Shown here: positions 53,369-64,000 of the stretch, in pieces
How the letters are laid out: every line of letters begins with the position of its first letter
Position numbering within the stretch: the stretch's first letter is position 1
NCBI RefSeq assembly: GCF_018446385.1
Contig: NC_055996.1
Coordinates: 131,612,532-131,676,531 of the forward strand
Length of the DNA stretch: 64,000 nt
Direction: 5' to 3'
DNA from: Zingiber officinale
Lineage: Eukaryota > Streptophyta > Magnoliopsida > Zingiberales > Zingiberaceae
Translations under genes and position numbers: made by a program
Notes under the pieces: generated by a model
Database searches by the model: none
What the model was told of the DNA's origin: nothing
Seen by the model: only the letters and a program-made list of their open reading frames with translations

Positions 53369-55982
53369 TGAAGACCGTCAAGCTCCGACGTTAAATATCG
53401 AGAGACGAGCCGGCGTCTATAAACGTCCGAGCAGAAGACCGTCGAGCTCCGACGTTAAATATCGAGAGACGAGCCGGCGTCTATAAACGTCCGAGCAGAA
53501 GACCGTCGAGCTCCGACGTTAAATATCGAGAGATGAGCCGGCGTCTATAAACGTCTGAGCAGAAGACCGTTGAGCTCCGACGTTAAATATCGAGAGACAA
53601 GCCGGCGTCTATAAACGTCCGAGCGGAAGACCGTCGAGCTCCGACGTTAAATATCGAGAGACGAGCCGGCGTCTATAAACGTCCGAGCGGAAGACCGCCG
53701 CGCTCCGGCGTTAAATATCGAGAGCTGCGCCGACGTCTATAACCGTCCGAGCTGGAGACCGCCGAGCTCCGACGTTAAATATCGAGACGAGCCGGCGTCT
53801 ATAAACGTCCGAGCGGAAGACCGCCGAGCTCGACGTTAAATATCGAGAGACGAGCCGCGTCTATAAACGTCCCGGAAGACCGCCGAGCTCCGGCGTTAAA
53901 TATCGAGAGACGAGCCGCGTCTATAAACCCGAAGACCGCCGAGCTCCGGCGTTAAATATGGAGAGACGAGCCGCCGTCTATAACCCCGAAGACCGCCGAG
54001 CTCCGGCGTTAAATATCGAGACGATCCGGCGTCTATAAACGCCCGAAAGCGGAAGACCGCCGAGCTCCGACGCTAAATATCGAGAGATGAGCCGCCTATA
54101 AGCGCCCGAGCGGAAGACCGCCGAGCTCCAACGTTAAATATCGAGACAAGCCGGCGTATAAACGTCCGAGCGTAAGACCGCCGAGCTCCGACGTTAAATA
54201 TGGAGAGACGAGCCGCCGTCTATAACCGTCCGCGGAAGACCGCCGAGCTCCGACGTTAAATATCGAGAGCGAGCCGCATCTATAAACGTCCGAGCGGAAG
54301 ACCGCCGAGCTCCGCGTTAAATATCGAGAGACGAGCCGACGCCTATAAATGTCCGAGCGTAAGACCGCCGAGCTCCGGCGTTAAATATCGAGACGAGCCG
54401 CGTCTATAAACGTCCGAGAGGAAGACCGCCGAGCTCCGACGTTAAATATCGAGACGAGCCGCCTATAAACGCGTCCGAGCGGAAGACCGCCGAGCTCGAC
54501 GCTAAATATCGAGACGAGCCGCTATAAACGCTCGAAGGTAAGACCGCCGAGCTCGACGCAATATCGAGAGACGAGCGGCGTCTATAAACGCCCGAGAAGA
54601 CCGCCGAGCTCCGACGTTAAATATCAAGAGACGAGCCGGCGTATAATCCGAGCGGAAGACCGCCGAGCTCCGACGTTAAATCGAGAGATGAGCCGACGCC
54701 TATAAACGTCGGCGGAAGACCGCCGAGCTCCGACGTTAAATATCGAGAGACGCTCTATAAACGTCCGAGCGGAAGACCGCCGAGCTCCGACGCTAAATAT
54801 CGAGACGAGCCGTCTATAAACGTCCGAAGCGAAGACCGCCGAGCCCGACGTTAAATATGGAGAGACGAGCCGGCGTCTATAAACGCCCGGGCGGAAGACC
54901 GCCGAGCTCCGACGTAAATATCGAGAGACGAGCCGCGTCTATAAATGTCCGAGGAAGACCGCCGAGCTCCGACGTTAAATATCGAGAGACGAGCCGACGC
55001 CTATAAACGCCCGAAAGCGTAAGACCGCCGAGCTCGACGCAATATGGAGAGACGAGCCGCGTCATAAACGCCCGAAAGGTAAGACCGCCGAGCTCGACGC
55101 TAAATATCGAGACGATCCGCGCTATAAACGCCCGTAAGACCGCCGAGCTCCGACGTAATATCGAGACGAGCCGCGCTATAAGCGCCCGAAAGTAAGACCG
55201 CCGAGCTCGGCGTTAAATATCGAGAGACAAGCCGCCGTCTATAAACGCCGTAAGACCGCCGAGCTCCGACGTTAAATATCGAGACGAGCCGCGTTATAAA
55301 CGCCCGAGCAAGACCGCCGAGCTCGGCGTTAAATATCGAGACGAGCCGGCGTCTATAACGCCCGAGCGGAAGACCGCCGAGCTCCGACGTAAATATCGAG
55401 AGACGAGCCGCGTCTATAAGCGCCCGAGCGGAAGACCGCCGAGCTCCGACGTTAAATATCGAGAGAGCCGGCGCCTATAAACGCTCCTAGCGAAGACCGC
55501 CGAGCTCCGACGTTAAATATCGAGACGAGCCGGCGTCTAAACGTCCGAGCGGAAGACCGCCGAGCTCCGACGCAAATATCGAGACGAGCCGCTTATAAAT
55601 GTCCGGGTAAGACCGCCGAGCTCGACGTTAAATATCGAGACGAGCCGCTTATAAACGCCCGAAGCGAAGACCGCCGAGCTCCGGCGTTAAATATCGAGAC
55701 GAGCCGGCGTCTATAAACGTCCGAGCAGAAGACCGTCGAGCTCCGACGTTAAATATCGAGAGACGAGCCGGCGTCTATAAACGTCCGAGCAGAAGACCGT
55801 CGAGCTCCGACGTTAAATATCGAGAGACGAGCCGACGTCTATAAACATCCGAGCAGAAGACCGTCGAGCTCCGACGTTAAATATCGAGAGACGAGCCGGC
55901 GTCTATAATTTCCGAGCGGAAGACCGTCGAGCTCCGACGTTAAATATCGAGAGACGAGCCGGCGTCTATAAACGTCCAAGCG
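53369..55982 (+). repeat. ~64 bp tandem array, about 43 copies
   Basis: Consensus about 64 bp: GACCGTCGAGCTCCGACG, TTAAATATCGAGAGACGAGC, CGGCGTCTATAAACGTCCGA, GCGGAA. Outer copies (53400-53700, 55720-55980) are nearly identical and full length; inner copies (53800-55650) have lost one to ten bases each, mostly single bases in CG-rich runs, so the average period falls to about 58-60. Each copy has one TATAAA. ORFs at 54877-56030 on the minus strand are repeat artefacts. Confidence 0.95.
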
Positions 55983-56350
55983 GCTCGCATGGCAAGAATC
56001 TAGCGCAAACCCCTTTGAGGTAAGGCGCAAAGCTAGAGATGGTTAATTAGAATTAAAAATGTGAGCAAGTGAACGAATGACGTTCGCGCGCCGAGCGGCT
56101 ACCTAGTCGCATGGCGAAAGATGTTATTGAAGGCAAGCGGCTGTAGTCCACGTTATATCGTAAATCCGAGCGGAGGAGTTATAAAGAACACTTAAAATCT
56201 GACGAAAGAAAAATTTCTTGTCAAAACAGAAGTTGGAGGAACAGAAAAGATTATCTATTATGCACTGGGGGAACTAAAAAAGTTACTACGAAAATAAGTT
56301 GGGCCGAACGGCTGGAATACAAAAAAGTTCATAAAAAGAAAAAACGCTTA
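55983..56350. other. Spacer right of the tandem array
   Basis: About 370 bp leading to the stop of the antisense ORF. CGAGCGGCT/CCGAGCGGAGG words typical of this element recur. No gene seen. Confidence 0.5.
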
Positions 56351-57520
56351 TCACGCGTCAAAGTCAAAAAGAGTGTCTAGGATGGCGCCCATCACGGTCG
56401 CGAGGTCCTCGGGGGGGATGGCCAGCTCGGCGGGCAGGTGGCCCTTGGTCTTCAGGTAATCCACCAGTAAACTTCTCTCCGAAATCTCCCGAGCGGAGAT
56501 ACGCCTTCCTCACTTCGTCCGAACGGGCCGACTCCCCCTCTTGATATTCTTTGAGCGCGGCGTGGGCAGCGTCGCTGGCAGCTTGGAGATCCTTCAACTC
56601 TCCATCAAACCTTTGGAGATCGGTCGAGCGGCTCTCTTTCTCGGTGGCCAGCAGAGCATCCAGATCCTTAATGCGTTGCTCCAGCCATCTGATCTCCACC
56701 TTCATCCGGTCCATGTCATCGATGGCCTGTTGCTTCCGAGTGGTCGCCGTCTTGATCTCCTTATCTCGTTGTTTGACCATCGTTTCAAGCCGAACGACCT
56801 TGCTCGCCAGATCGGAAGCCCGTTTCCGTTCGACATCCAGTATTTTTTTGGCCTTCTCCAGAGCGGTCGTCGACTGCCCGGTGCCCCCCGCAGCTTTTTG
56901 TTTTTTCAACTCATCCTCCAGTTCGGCCAATCGATCGCTAATGGCGATCTGCTCCACCCAGTTCTGCTAGCAAATGTGAACAGGTTTAAAAACATAATTC
57001 AAATACGCAAACAAAGAAAAAGAGCATACCCCAGTGGCCTGTTGTAGGTTGCTGTCGCCGAGCTGCCCGGGAGTCATCTTGGCTATTCGACGTCAAGCGT
57101 CCACCCAAGCTTGGGCAAGAGGGCCCGTCAAGGTGATCTGCTGCTCAGAGACCATTGGCCGATCAGCAGCAGCCATGTACGCCTCCGAAGGAAGGCGCAG
57201 AACGGTTTTAATTAAATTCTGGCCGCTCGGCTCGCTCTGAGAAGCGTCGGCCTTACCGGACGGCCCACCGGTGGACGAGGAGGGAAGCTCGCCCAAACGC
57301 CTGATACGGCGCAAAGTCCTGGAAGGGCTGGACGGCGGCGCCTCAAAGCTGGCCCTCGGAGAGTCATGTGGGGTCGGTGTACTCTCTAAGGAAACCGTCC
57401 CGGACAGCACCGGAGCATCCGCGCCCCGCTCGGGCTGTGGCTCATCAGGTGGAGTTGAGGTAGAGGGGGATTCCGGTCGTCGCCGCTTCCGTGTAAGTAG
57501 CGGAGCATCATCGGCCGAAC
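56351..57520 (-). pseudogene. Tat antisense ORF, coiled-coil protein with one intron
   Basis: Runs opposite to gag-pol. Exon 1 (from about 57520 to 57030) reads RKRRRPESPSTSTPPDEPQP, SSPSRTLRRIRRLGELPSSS, TGPLAQAWVDA, then a TGA (57093) and MTPGQLGDSNLQQATG. A 66 bp GT-AG intron (57029-56964) keeps the phase. Exon 2 begins NWVEQIAISDRLAELEDELK and forms a long coiled coil (RKRASDLASKVVRLETMVKQ, RMKVEIRWLEQRIKDLDALL). A frameshift near 56480 precedes the true end VDYLKTKGHLPAELAIPPED ... LDTLFDFDA, stop at 56351-56353. Tat elements often carry such an extra reverse ORF; its role is unknown. Confidence 0.85.
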
Positions 57521-59926
57521 TGTTGGTTGCTACTCGGAAAACCTATAGGTTCCACTGTACAAAAAATTTGTACAAAGGTCTGAACCTTTTCCTAGCTACC
57601 ATGTGTTCTTTTTAAATTAAATTTTGGATCGCCTGCGGAACTTAACACGTTTGATCCAAAACTTAATCTATTTGTTCTTTTAGGTTTTGACTTGGATCTC
57701 CTGCGGAACTTAACACGTTCGACCCAAGTCTCCTTAAGTTATTAATTCCATTAAATATTAATTTCCATAAAAGGTTCCCAGTACTGACGTGGCAAGGCAC
57801 ATGACCTTTTTGGATATGGGAGCAACCACCACCGACTAGACAAAACCTTTAATAAAAAGCTAATATTTAATTTCCTAAAATAACTTTAGGTTAACCAAAG
57901 AGAACAATCAAATCACAAGGAAAAGAAAGAAACAAAAGAACACAACTTCAAAAAAACATATTCGAAATTCTAGAACGTAAGCCTCTTGTATTTGGTATTA
58001 TTTCCATAAATAACTAGCATGATGCGGAAATAGAAATTACTAGTTATACCTTGTAGAAAAACCTCTTGATCTTCTACCGTATTCCTCTTCTAACCTCAGA
58101 CGTTGTGTGGGCAACGATCTTCCGAGACGAGAAACCACCAATCACCTTCTTCTCCTCCTAGCTAGGTTCGGCCAACAAAGAGGAAGCTTCACCAAGGAGG
58201 AAAAACAAAATACTAACCAAACTCCAAGAGATGTTAGCTTTCTCTCCTTCTTCTTCTTCTTCTCCGAGTAGTATCCGGCCACCACAAGAGCTCCAATAGA
58301 AGGGTAGGGTTCGGCCACCACAAGAGGAAGAGAGGGAGAGGTTGGCCGGCCACACCAAGGAACAAAAGAGGGAGAGGAATAATAGATGTTGTGTCTTGTG
58401 AAGGCACCCTCACCCCTTCTTTTATATTCCTTGGCCTAGGTAAATTAGGAAATTTAATTACAATAAATTTTCCTTAATTTCCTTGACATGATTTAATTGA
58501 GAGAAATAAAATAAAATTTCCCCAATTAATTTCAAGTGGCCGGCCATCATTGGATAACAAAAGAGGACAAGTTTTAATCAACAATTAAAACTTCCTAATT
58601 TGTTTCCGGAAATTTTAAAAAATAAAATTTCTCTTTAAAATCTCTTCATGGTTGATAAAAGGAAATTTCTATAATTTTAATTTTATCAACATGTGAATAA
58701 TTTTTAAAGAAAAAATAAAACATCTCTCCAATCTACAAATAAGGAAAGAGATCTAATCTCTTTCTTTAATCTTTTGTAGATCTTTTACAAGAGAGATATT
58801 TTAATTTTAATTCTCTTTAAAATATATCTTCCACATAATAATAAAATTTAAAATTAAATTTATTTTTTAATTTATTTTGGCCGGCCCTACTAGCTTGGGT
58901 TCAAGCTAGGGCCGACCACCCAATCTCATACCTAGGCCGGCCCTAGCTTGATCCCAAGCTAGCTTGGCCGGCCCCTATTGGGTGGGTATAGAAGGTGGGT
59001 ATAGGTGGGTATAGAACTCTATAAATAAGAGGCTACGATAGGGACCGAGAGGAGGAATTGATTTTGGTCTCCCGATAAAATTAAGCATCCCATGTTCGCC
59101 CCGAACACACAACTTAATTTTATCAATGATAATTCATTCCACTAGAGAACTATCATTGAACTACCGCACCAATCCCAAATTACATTTTTGGGCTCCTTCT
59201 TATTATGAGTGTGTTAGTCTCCCTGTGTTTAAGATATCGAATGTCCACTAATTAAGTGAGTTACTGACAACTCATTTAATTAATGTCTAAGTCCAAGAGT
59301 AGTACCACTCAACCTTATCGTCATGTCGGACTAAGTCCACCTGCAGGGTTTAACATGACAATCCTTATGAGCTCCTCTTGGGGACATTATCAACCTAGTA
59401 TCTCTAGGACACAGTTTCCTTCTATAATCAACAACACACACTATAAGTGATATCATTTCCCAATTTATCGTGCTTATTGATTCATCGAACTAAATCTCAC
59501 CCATTGATAAATTAAAGAAATAAATATCAAATATATGTGCTTGTTATTATATTAAGATTAAGAGCACACACTTCCATAATAACCGAGGTCTTTGTTCCTT
59601 TATAAAGTCAATATAAAAGAAACGACCTCAAATGGTCCTACTCAATACACTCTGAGTGTACTAGTGTAATTATATAGTCAAGATAAACTAATACCTAATT
59701 ACACTACGACCTTCTAATGGTTTGTTCCTTTCCATTCTGGTCGTGAGCTACTGTTTATAATTTATAAGGTACTGATAACATCATCTTCTGTATGTGACAT
59801 CGCATACTATGTTATCTACAATATAAATTAAATGAACAACTACAAACAAATGTAGATAATTAGACCAAATGTGATTCTTTATTCATAATGAATGTTTACA
59901 AAGCTTAGGCTTTCGGTACTGCAACA
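57521..59926 (-). repeat. 2.4 kb 3' LTR of copia element G
   Basis: Ends TGTTGGTTGCTACTCGG and TCGGTACTGCAACA; next to it AGTATAAGTGGAAGAT (minus strand) is the polypurine tract. Internal GGAACTTAACACGTT is duplicated (57635, 57690), GGTGGGTATAG triplicated (58980-59015), and CGGCCGGCC-type palindromes occur at 58870-58975. The ORFs 57271-57615 and 58158-58358 are incidental. Confidence 0.85.
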
Positions 59927-59929
59927 ATC

Positions 59930-60486
59930 TTCCACTTATACTAATGACTAAGTCGACATATCTTCTACCATACATCCGATTCCCATTCCTCCACATGCCG
60001 ATCGAAAGCTTTCGGAAGGGCCTTAGTGAAAGGATCGCCAGGGTTATCCACTGATGCAATCTTGGCGATGACAACTTCTCCTCGCTCACGATATCTCTTA
60101 TCGGTGGTACTTGCGCTCTATATGTTTACTTGCCTTATGGGCTCGTGGTTCCTTCGAGTTTGCAATTGCATTTATTATCACAATAAATTGTGATGATTTT
60201 GGGCAAACCAGAATCACATCTAAGTCCATTAGAAAGTTCTCGAGCCATCTTGCTTCTTTAGGCGCCTCGAGGTCGCTACATACTCGCTTCCATGGTTGAG
60301 TCCAAAACGCATTTTAACACTCCTCCATGAAATGGCTCCACCTCCTAAAGTAAACACATAGCCCGATGTAGACTTCATCATATCCCTATCTCGATTGGAA
60401 ATCCACTGTAACCCACAGGGAGCAGATCGTCGCTTGGTAAACTAGCATATAATCTCTAGTCCTTCTCGTGTACTTTAATATATGTT
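59930..60486 (-). pseudogene. Copia element G RNase H, broken
   Basis: The minus strand reads NFLMDLDVI-like text at about 60220, then NSKEPRAHKASKHIERKYH (60100-60160 region; the conserved copia K.IE..YH motif), and near 60020 DPF.KAL-equivalent text, in several frames. Catalytic region at 60290-60340 is not continuous. Confidence 0.75.
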
Positions 60487-61440
60487 TTACCGCAGATCCA
60501 ATGTCCTTGTCCAGGTTACTCTGATATCTACTGCCCACGGCCAAACAGATATCGGTCTCGTATATAGCATTGCATACATTAGGCTTCCTACAAAAGCATA
60601 AGGAACTGCTTTCATGTCCTCTATCTCTTTCGATGTCTTTGGAGACATCTCTTTAGATAGAGCTACTCCATGTCTAAAAGGTAAGAAACCTTTCTTGGAA
60701 TCCTGCATGCTAAAACGAGCAAGGATTGTATCTATATATGAAGCTTGGGACAGACACAACATTCTTTTCTTACGATCCCTTATAACTTTGATCCCAAGAA
60801 TGTGTGCACAATCTCCTAAGTCCTTCATATCAAATTGTTTGGACAACCATACCCTTACGCCTAATAATACTTTGACATTGTTGCCAATTAACAAAATATC
60901 ATCTACGATAGTACAAGAAATACCACCACGCTTTCATTACACTTTTATATACACAAGACTCATCCGGACTTTGAATAAATCCATATGATCGATTACTTCA
61001 TTAAACCGGATGTTCCAAGACTGAAGCTTGCTTCATCCATAAATGGACCGATTAAGCTTGCACACTAGATGCTCTTTGCCTTTTCAATGAACCCTTCGGT
61101 TGCTTCATATGGATGTTCTCTTCAAGACTTCCATTAAGGAAAGCTGTCTTGACATCCATTTGCCAAATCTCATAATCCATATGAGCAGAATGGATAAGAG
61201 TATCCGGATAGACTTAAGCATGGCTACCGGTGAAAAGGTTTCCTCATAATCGATTCCCTCTTTCCGAGTGTACCCTTTCGCAACAAGCCTAGCTTTGAAG
61301 GTTTCTACCTTCCCGTCTGTCCCTCTTTTCCTTTTGTAGATCCACTTGCATCCAACGGCTTTTACACCATCGGTGGTTCTACAAGCTCCCACACCTTATT
61401 AGAGTACATGGACTCTATTTCGAATTCATTGCCTTTTGCC
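60487..61440 (-). pseudogene. Copia element G reverse transcriptase, broken
   Basis: First part (61105-61392): [55 protein letters not shown]. Second part (60487-60894): GVRVWLSKQFDMKDLGDCAH, ILGIKVIRDRKKRMLCLSQA, PYAFVGSLMYAMLYTRP. The YVDD box would fall in the disrupted stretch 60895-61100, where frames change repeatedly and the motif reads as DDI-like remnants. Confidence 0.85.
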
Positions 61441-61639
61441 AAGACTTGCATCTATATCTTGGAGTGCTTCATTATATGATCGGGGATCGGGTTCATGTTT
61501 AGGGATCAAGTCCAAGACTCTCCCAAAACATGAATCTTCAGTCGCCTCACAACCCTCCCACTACGACGAGTCTATCTGTGGTTGTGCATCATGTGTGACA
61601 CGTGTTGCGGTCTCTTGTGGTACTTCATCTTGTCGTTGG

Positions 61640-62787
61640 TACTGAAGTAGACATGTCCTCTCTAAGTTCTTCTAAAACAACTTTACTCTTGGGCTTGTGA
61701 TCCATTATATAGTCTTCTTCTAAAAGCCGGGCATTGGTGCTAACAATGACCTTCCGGTCTTAGGACTATAAAATAAACCACCTTCGTTCCTTTAGGATAT
61801 CCTACAAACACGCGAACTTTACGAGATTCTAACTTATCAAGATCTGGTTTCAAGACATGTGCCGGACTACCCCAAATCCGAATATGTCTTAGACGGGTTT
61901 CGCCCATTCCACAATTCTATGGGAGTAGAAGAAACCGATTTAGAAGGTACTAAGTTCGGAACATATATACTGCTGTTTCGAGCATATCCCCAAAACGAAT
62001 TTGGTAATTCAATAACTCATCATCGATCTAACCATTTCCATAAGAGTCCTATTCCTTCGCTCGCTACACCATTCCATCTGTTCAAGTGACAATTGGGATT
62101 GAATCCCGACCTCGATAAGTAATTCCTAAACTCTCCTAAGAGGTATTCGCCACCACGATCGATCGTAGTGTCTTGATACTTTTACCTAATCGCTTTCTCC
62201 ACATCGACCTTGTATTCTTTGAACTTGTCAAAGCATTCGGACTTGCGGCGCATTAGGTAAATGTATCCATATCTTGAATAATCGTCTATGAAAGAAATAA
62301 AATATTCAAAACCTCCTCTTGTCTGGACAGACATAGGACCACACAAATCAGAGTGAACCAACTCTAACACTTCTTTGGCTCTATACCCCTTGGCCTTGAA
62401 CGGCCTCTTGGTCATTTTACCTTCTAAGCAAGATTCACAAGTTGGAAAATTTTCCAACTCTAATGAACTCAAAAGTCCATCGGCTATAAGCCTCTGAATC
62501 CTACTTAAATTAATATGACCAAGTCTTAGATGCCAAAGATATGCTTGGTTCATTTCTGAAGGTTCTTTTCTCTTATTAGAATTAGAAGATGAGTTATAAA
62601 TTTCCATGTTTTGCTTTGTGGAAGAAATTGGATTTAAAATATACAAATTGCCAACTAATGCACCAGAACAGATAATCACTTTATTTCTTTTAATAACTAC
62701 ATCGTTACTGAAAGAAACTGAATATCCATCTAAAAACAGTTTAGAAACTGAAATTAAATTCTTTCTAAACTGGGTACATAAAGACAA
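61640..62787 (-). pseudogene. Copia element G integrase
   Basis: An open stretch at 62182-62787: YLWHLRLGHINLSRIQRLI (HH), CESCLEGKMTKRPF (CC), then the core with LELVHSDLCGPMSVQTRGGF and FIDDYSRYGYIYLMRRKSEC. Beyond a frameshift it continues as DTTIDRGGEYLL (second region, 62150-62185) and, in other frames, SNSFWGYA and LESRKVRVFVGYPKGTK (61790-61840). The catalytic Glu region (about 62060) is disrupted. Confidence 0.86.
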
Positions 62788-63083
62788 TTTCTTAAAACCA
62801 AATTTTTATTTCTACTAAAAGATAAGTAGACGTCTCCCACTGCAACAGCTGCCACCTTAGTAGCATTGCCCATGTAGACGGTAATCTCCCCTTCAGATAG
62901 TCGTCGGGTTTCCTGGAACCCCTGCAAGGAATTGCAGACATGATCAGTGGCTCCCGTATCTACACACCAGGTGCTGGTAGATAACACCGCTAAACATGTT
63001 TCAACAATTAGAGCATGAGATATACCTTTGTTTTGGTTCTTACGAGGACAGTCCGCCTTCCAATGTCCTGTTAGATGAAGCAC
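62754..63083 (-). pseudogene. Copia element G protease with adjoining zinc knuckle
   Basis: An open frame reading GHWKADCPRKNQNKGISHA (end of a CCHC knuckle), then WCVDTGATDHVCNSLQGF, the aspartic protease active site DTGA. It continues GEITVYMGNATKVAAVAVGD and LVLRNCLYVPSLERI, leading into the pre-integrase domain with a short overlap at 62754-62787 in another frame. Confidence 0.88.
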
Positions 63084-63099
63084 TTGCCCTTGACTTCTT

Positions 63100-64000
63100 C
63101 ACTCCAGACTTTAATCCAGTACTCGAGATTTATTCACTTTCTTTGAACCATCTTGTTTCTTCTTCTTCTTTCCTCTCGGTTTAGAAGTAGAACCATTTTC
63201 AAAGATAGTGAATTTGAGAATTTTGACGAAATAATCCTTCTGCTGCTTGTCAGTAGTTCCCCTAATAAATAAATCCTTTTATTCATATTATAGTTCAAAG
63301 GAATCGCTCAAAACTTCTAGGTAGCGTTTGGAGGATCATATCGATCCGGGTTTCCCATCAATTTCTCCTCCAAGGATCTGTATCTCGCTTCGGATAAGCC
63401 ATCATGTTTAGGATATGATCCCTTACAGAGTACCCTCTTGCATGGTGGTCATTATCTTTCTCATAGCTTCTTGTCTAGAAGCCCTATCACGATGACCAAA
63501 GAGTTCCTTGAGATTGTTCATAATATCATAAGTCGTTGGTAAATCTTTATCTTGATGTTGCAATACATTTGACATTGAAGCCAAATGTAACACCGCGCCA
63601 TCTCATCCGCCTTTACCCATCTCTTATGATATTCAATCTCCTCTTGGGTAGATTCACCATGGGTGCATCAGGACAAGGTTCGGTCAAGATAAATTTATAG
63701 CTTTCAGTGATGAGACAATATCCGTGTTTCTTTTCCAATCTATGTAATTTGGTCCGAAGTCTATTTTGTTGAAGTATGATGGATAGTGGGTTGAAAGTCA
63801 TCCTAAGAATCACAAATAACTTTTGGTCGAACTCTAAATTTAGAATAATATTGATTCCTCAAACAATACTATTTTAAATTAACCAACACCTCATAACACC
63901 GTGAATTTTGTATGCCACGTTAGTGTGGACGTATACAATTTCAACATTTGTAAAGGAGGGTTTAACCCATTAATTTTATTATCTTGTCAACCTAACTTTT
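63100..64000 (-). pseudogene. Copia element G gag, partial
   Basis: Broken UBN2-type gag. The longest open piece (63613-63813) starts MILRMTFNPLSIILQQNRLR; elsewhere KGKKKKKQDGSKKVNKSRV-like basic text precedes the knuckle (63120-63190). The start codon is not recognisable before the window ends. Confidence 0.65.

Larger units (their letters stand above)
50012..57520 (+). mobile_element. Ty3/Tat element 2, pol-deleted, with internal tandem array and antisense ORF
   Basis: 5' LTR (50012-50884), PBS, gag-protease ORF ending in the last residues of pol, a leader to a ~64 bp tandem array, and an antisense spliced ORF. The 3' LTR is not in the window because a copia element is inserted at 57521. 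Inserted into RT of Tat element 1. Tat-lineage traits are the PBS type, the antisense ORF and repeats in the 3' part. Confidence 0.88.
57521..64000 (-). mobile_element. Ty1/copia element G, minus strand, runs off right edge
   Basis: 3' LTR 57521-59926, then RNase H, RT, integrase, protease, zinc knuckle and gag in reverse order up to the window end. The 5 bp left of the LTR are CGAAC; the partner TSD is outside. Numerous stops and frameshifts. Inserted in the antisense ORF of Tat element 2. The lineage differs from the Sireviruses (gag, PR and LTR are unlike them); Bianca-like is a tentative guess from the LTR text. Confidence 0.9.

Noticed and set aside
53369..55982. Regular repeats with a look of a CRISPR array
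   Set aside because: Units are head-to-tail repeats with no unique spacers, and this is eukaryotic retrotransposon DNA.
56541..57047. Plus-strand ORFs of 168 and 139 codons
   Set aside because: Mirror of the coiled-coil antisense ORF; they also cross its intron.

Overview
The window is nuclear DNA from a flowering plant, most likely a monocot. The evidence is Ty1/copia Sireviruses, Ty3/Tat retrotransposons with the plant-type primer site TGGCGCCGTCTGTGGGAAC, plant hAT and PIF/Harbinger relics, tRNA-Gly genes with plant-like flanks, and a very GC-rich glutamate receptor-like gene of the kind monocots have. Zingiberales is a guess from general feel only. No prokaryotic operon, CRISPR array or organelle gene is present. 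Most of the window is transposable elements inserted into each other; host genes are confined to about 37.4-41.6 kb plus two tRNA genes.

Layout. 1-354: end of a minus-strand copia element (PBS and 5' LTR). 355-1146: AT-rich DNA with a broken tRNA-Gly copy. 1147-23409: one relic of a plant hAT (ZMYM1-like) transposase on the minus strand, split by a SINE and by two nests of retroelements. Nest D (1419-5279) is a probable solo LTR that contains two further solo LTRs. Nest B (5843-21663) is a plus-strand Sirevirus that kept gag but lost pol; its 5' LTR was hit by a minus-strand Sirevirus A (6540-17301), and the 3' LTR of A carries a Tourist-like MITE. Target-site duplications (TSDs) support every layer.

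24437-36905: a head-to-tail tandem duplication. Each copy carries a decayed Ty3 integrase, a tRNA-Gly(CCC) gene and a Tat-like LTR fragment. The first copy has a roughly 0.95 kb TTCGAA-rich insertion. The second has a 4.7 kb PIF/Harbinger element with TAA duplications, itself hit by a 209 bp Mutator-like MITE. 37384-38085: a single-exon gene of unknown function. 38433-41594: a complete four-exon GLR gene on the opposite strand, tail to tail with it. 42100-46386: a cluster of ~170 bp AT-rich units in both orientations, with a near-perfect 270 bp palindrome and a 1.5 kb solo LTR.

46387-57520: two Ty3/Tat elements. The first decays into reverse transcriptase, where the second is inserted. The second keeps gag and protease but has RT, RNase H and integrase deleted in frame; it also carries ~2.6 kb of ~64 bp tandem repeats and a spliced antisense coiled-coil ORF. 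57521-64000: a minus-strand copia element with a 2.4 kb LTR, inserted in that antisense ORF and running off the window.

No new multi-gene pathway is visible. The most unusual structures are the pol-deleted Tat element with its internal satellite-like array, the alternating-orientation repeat cluster, and the multi-layer nest inside one hAT gene.
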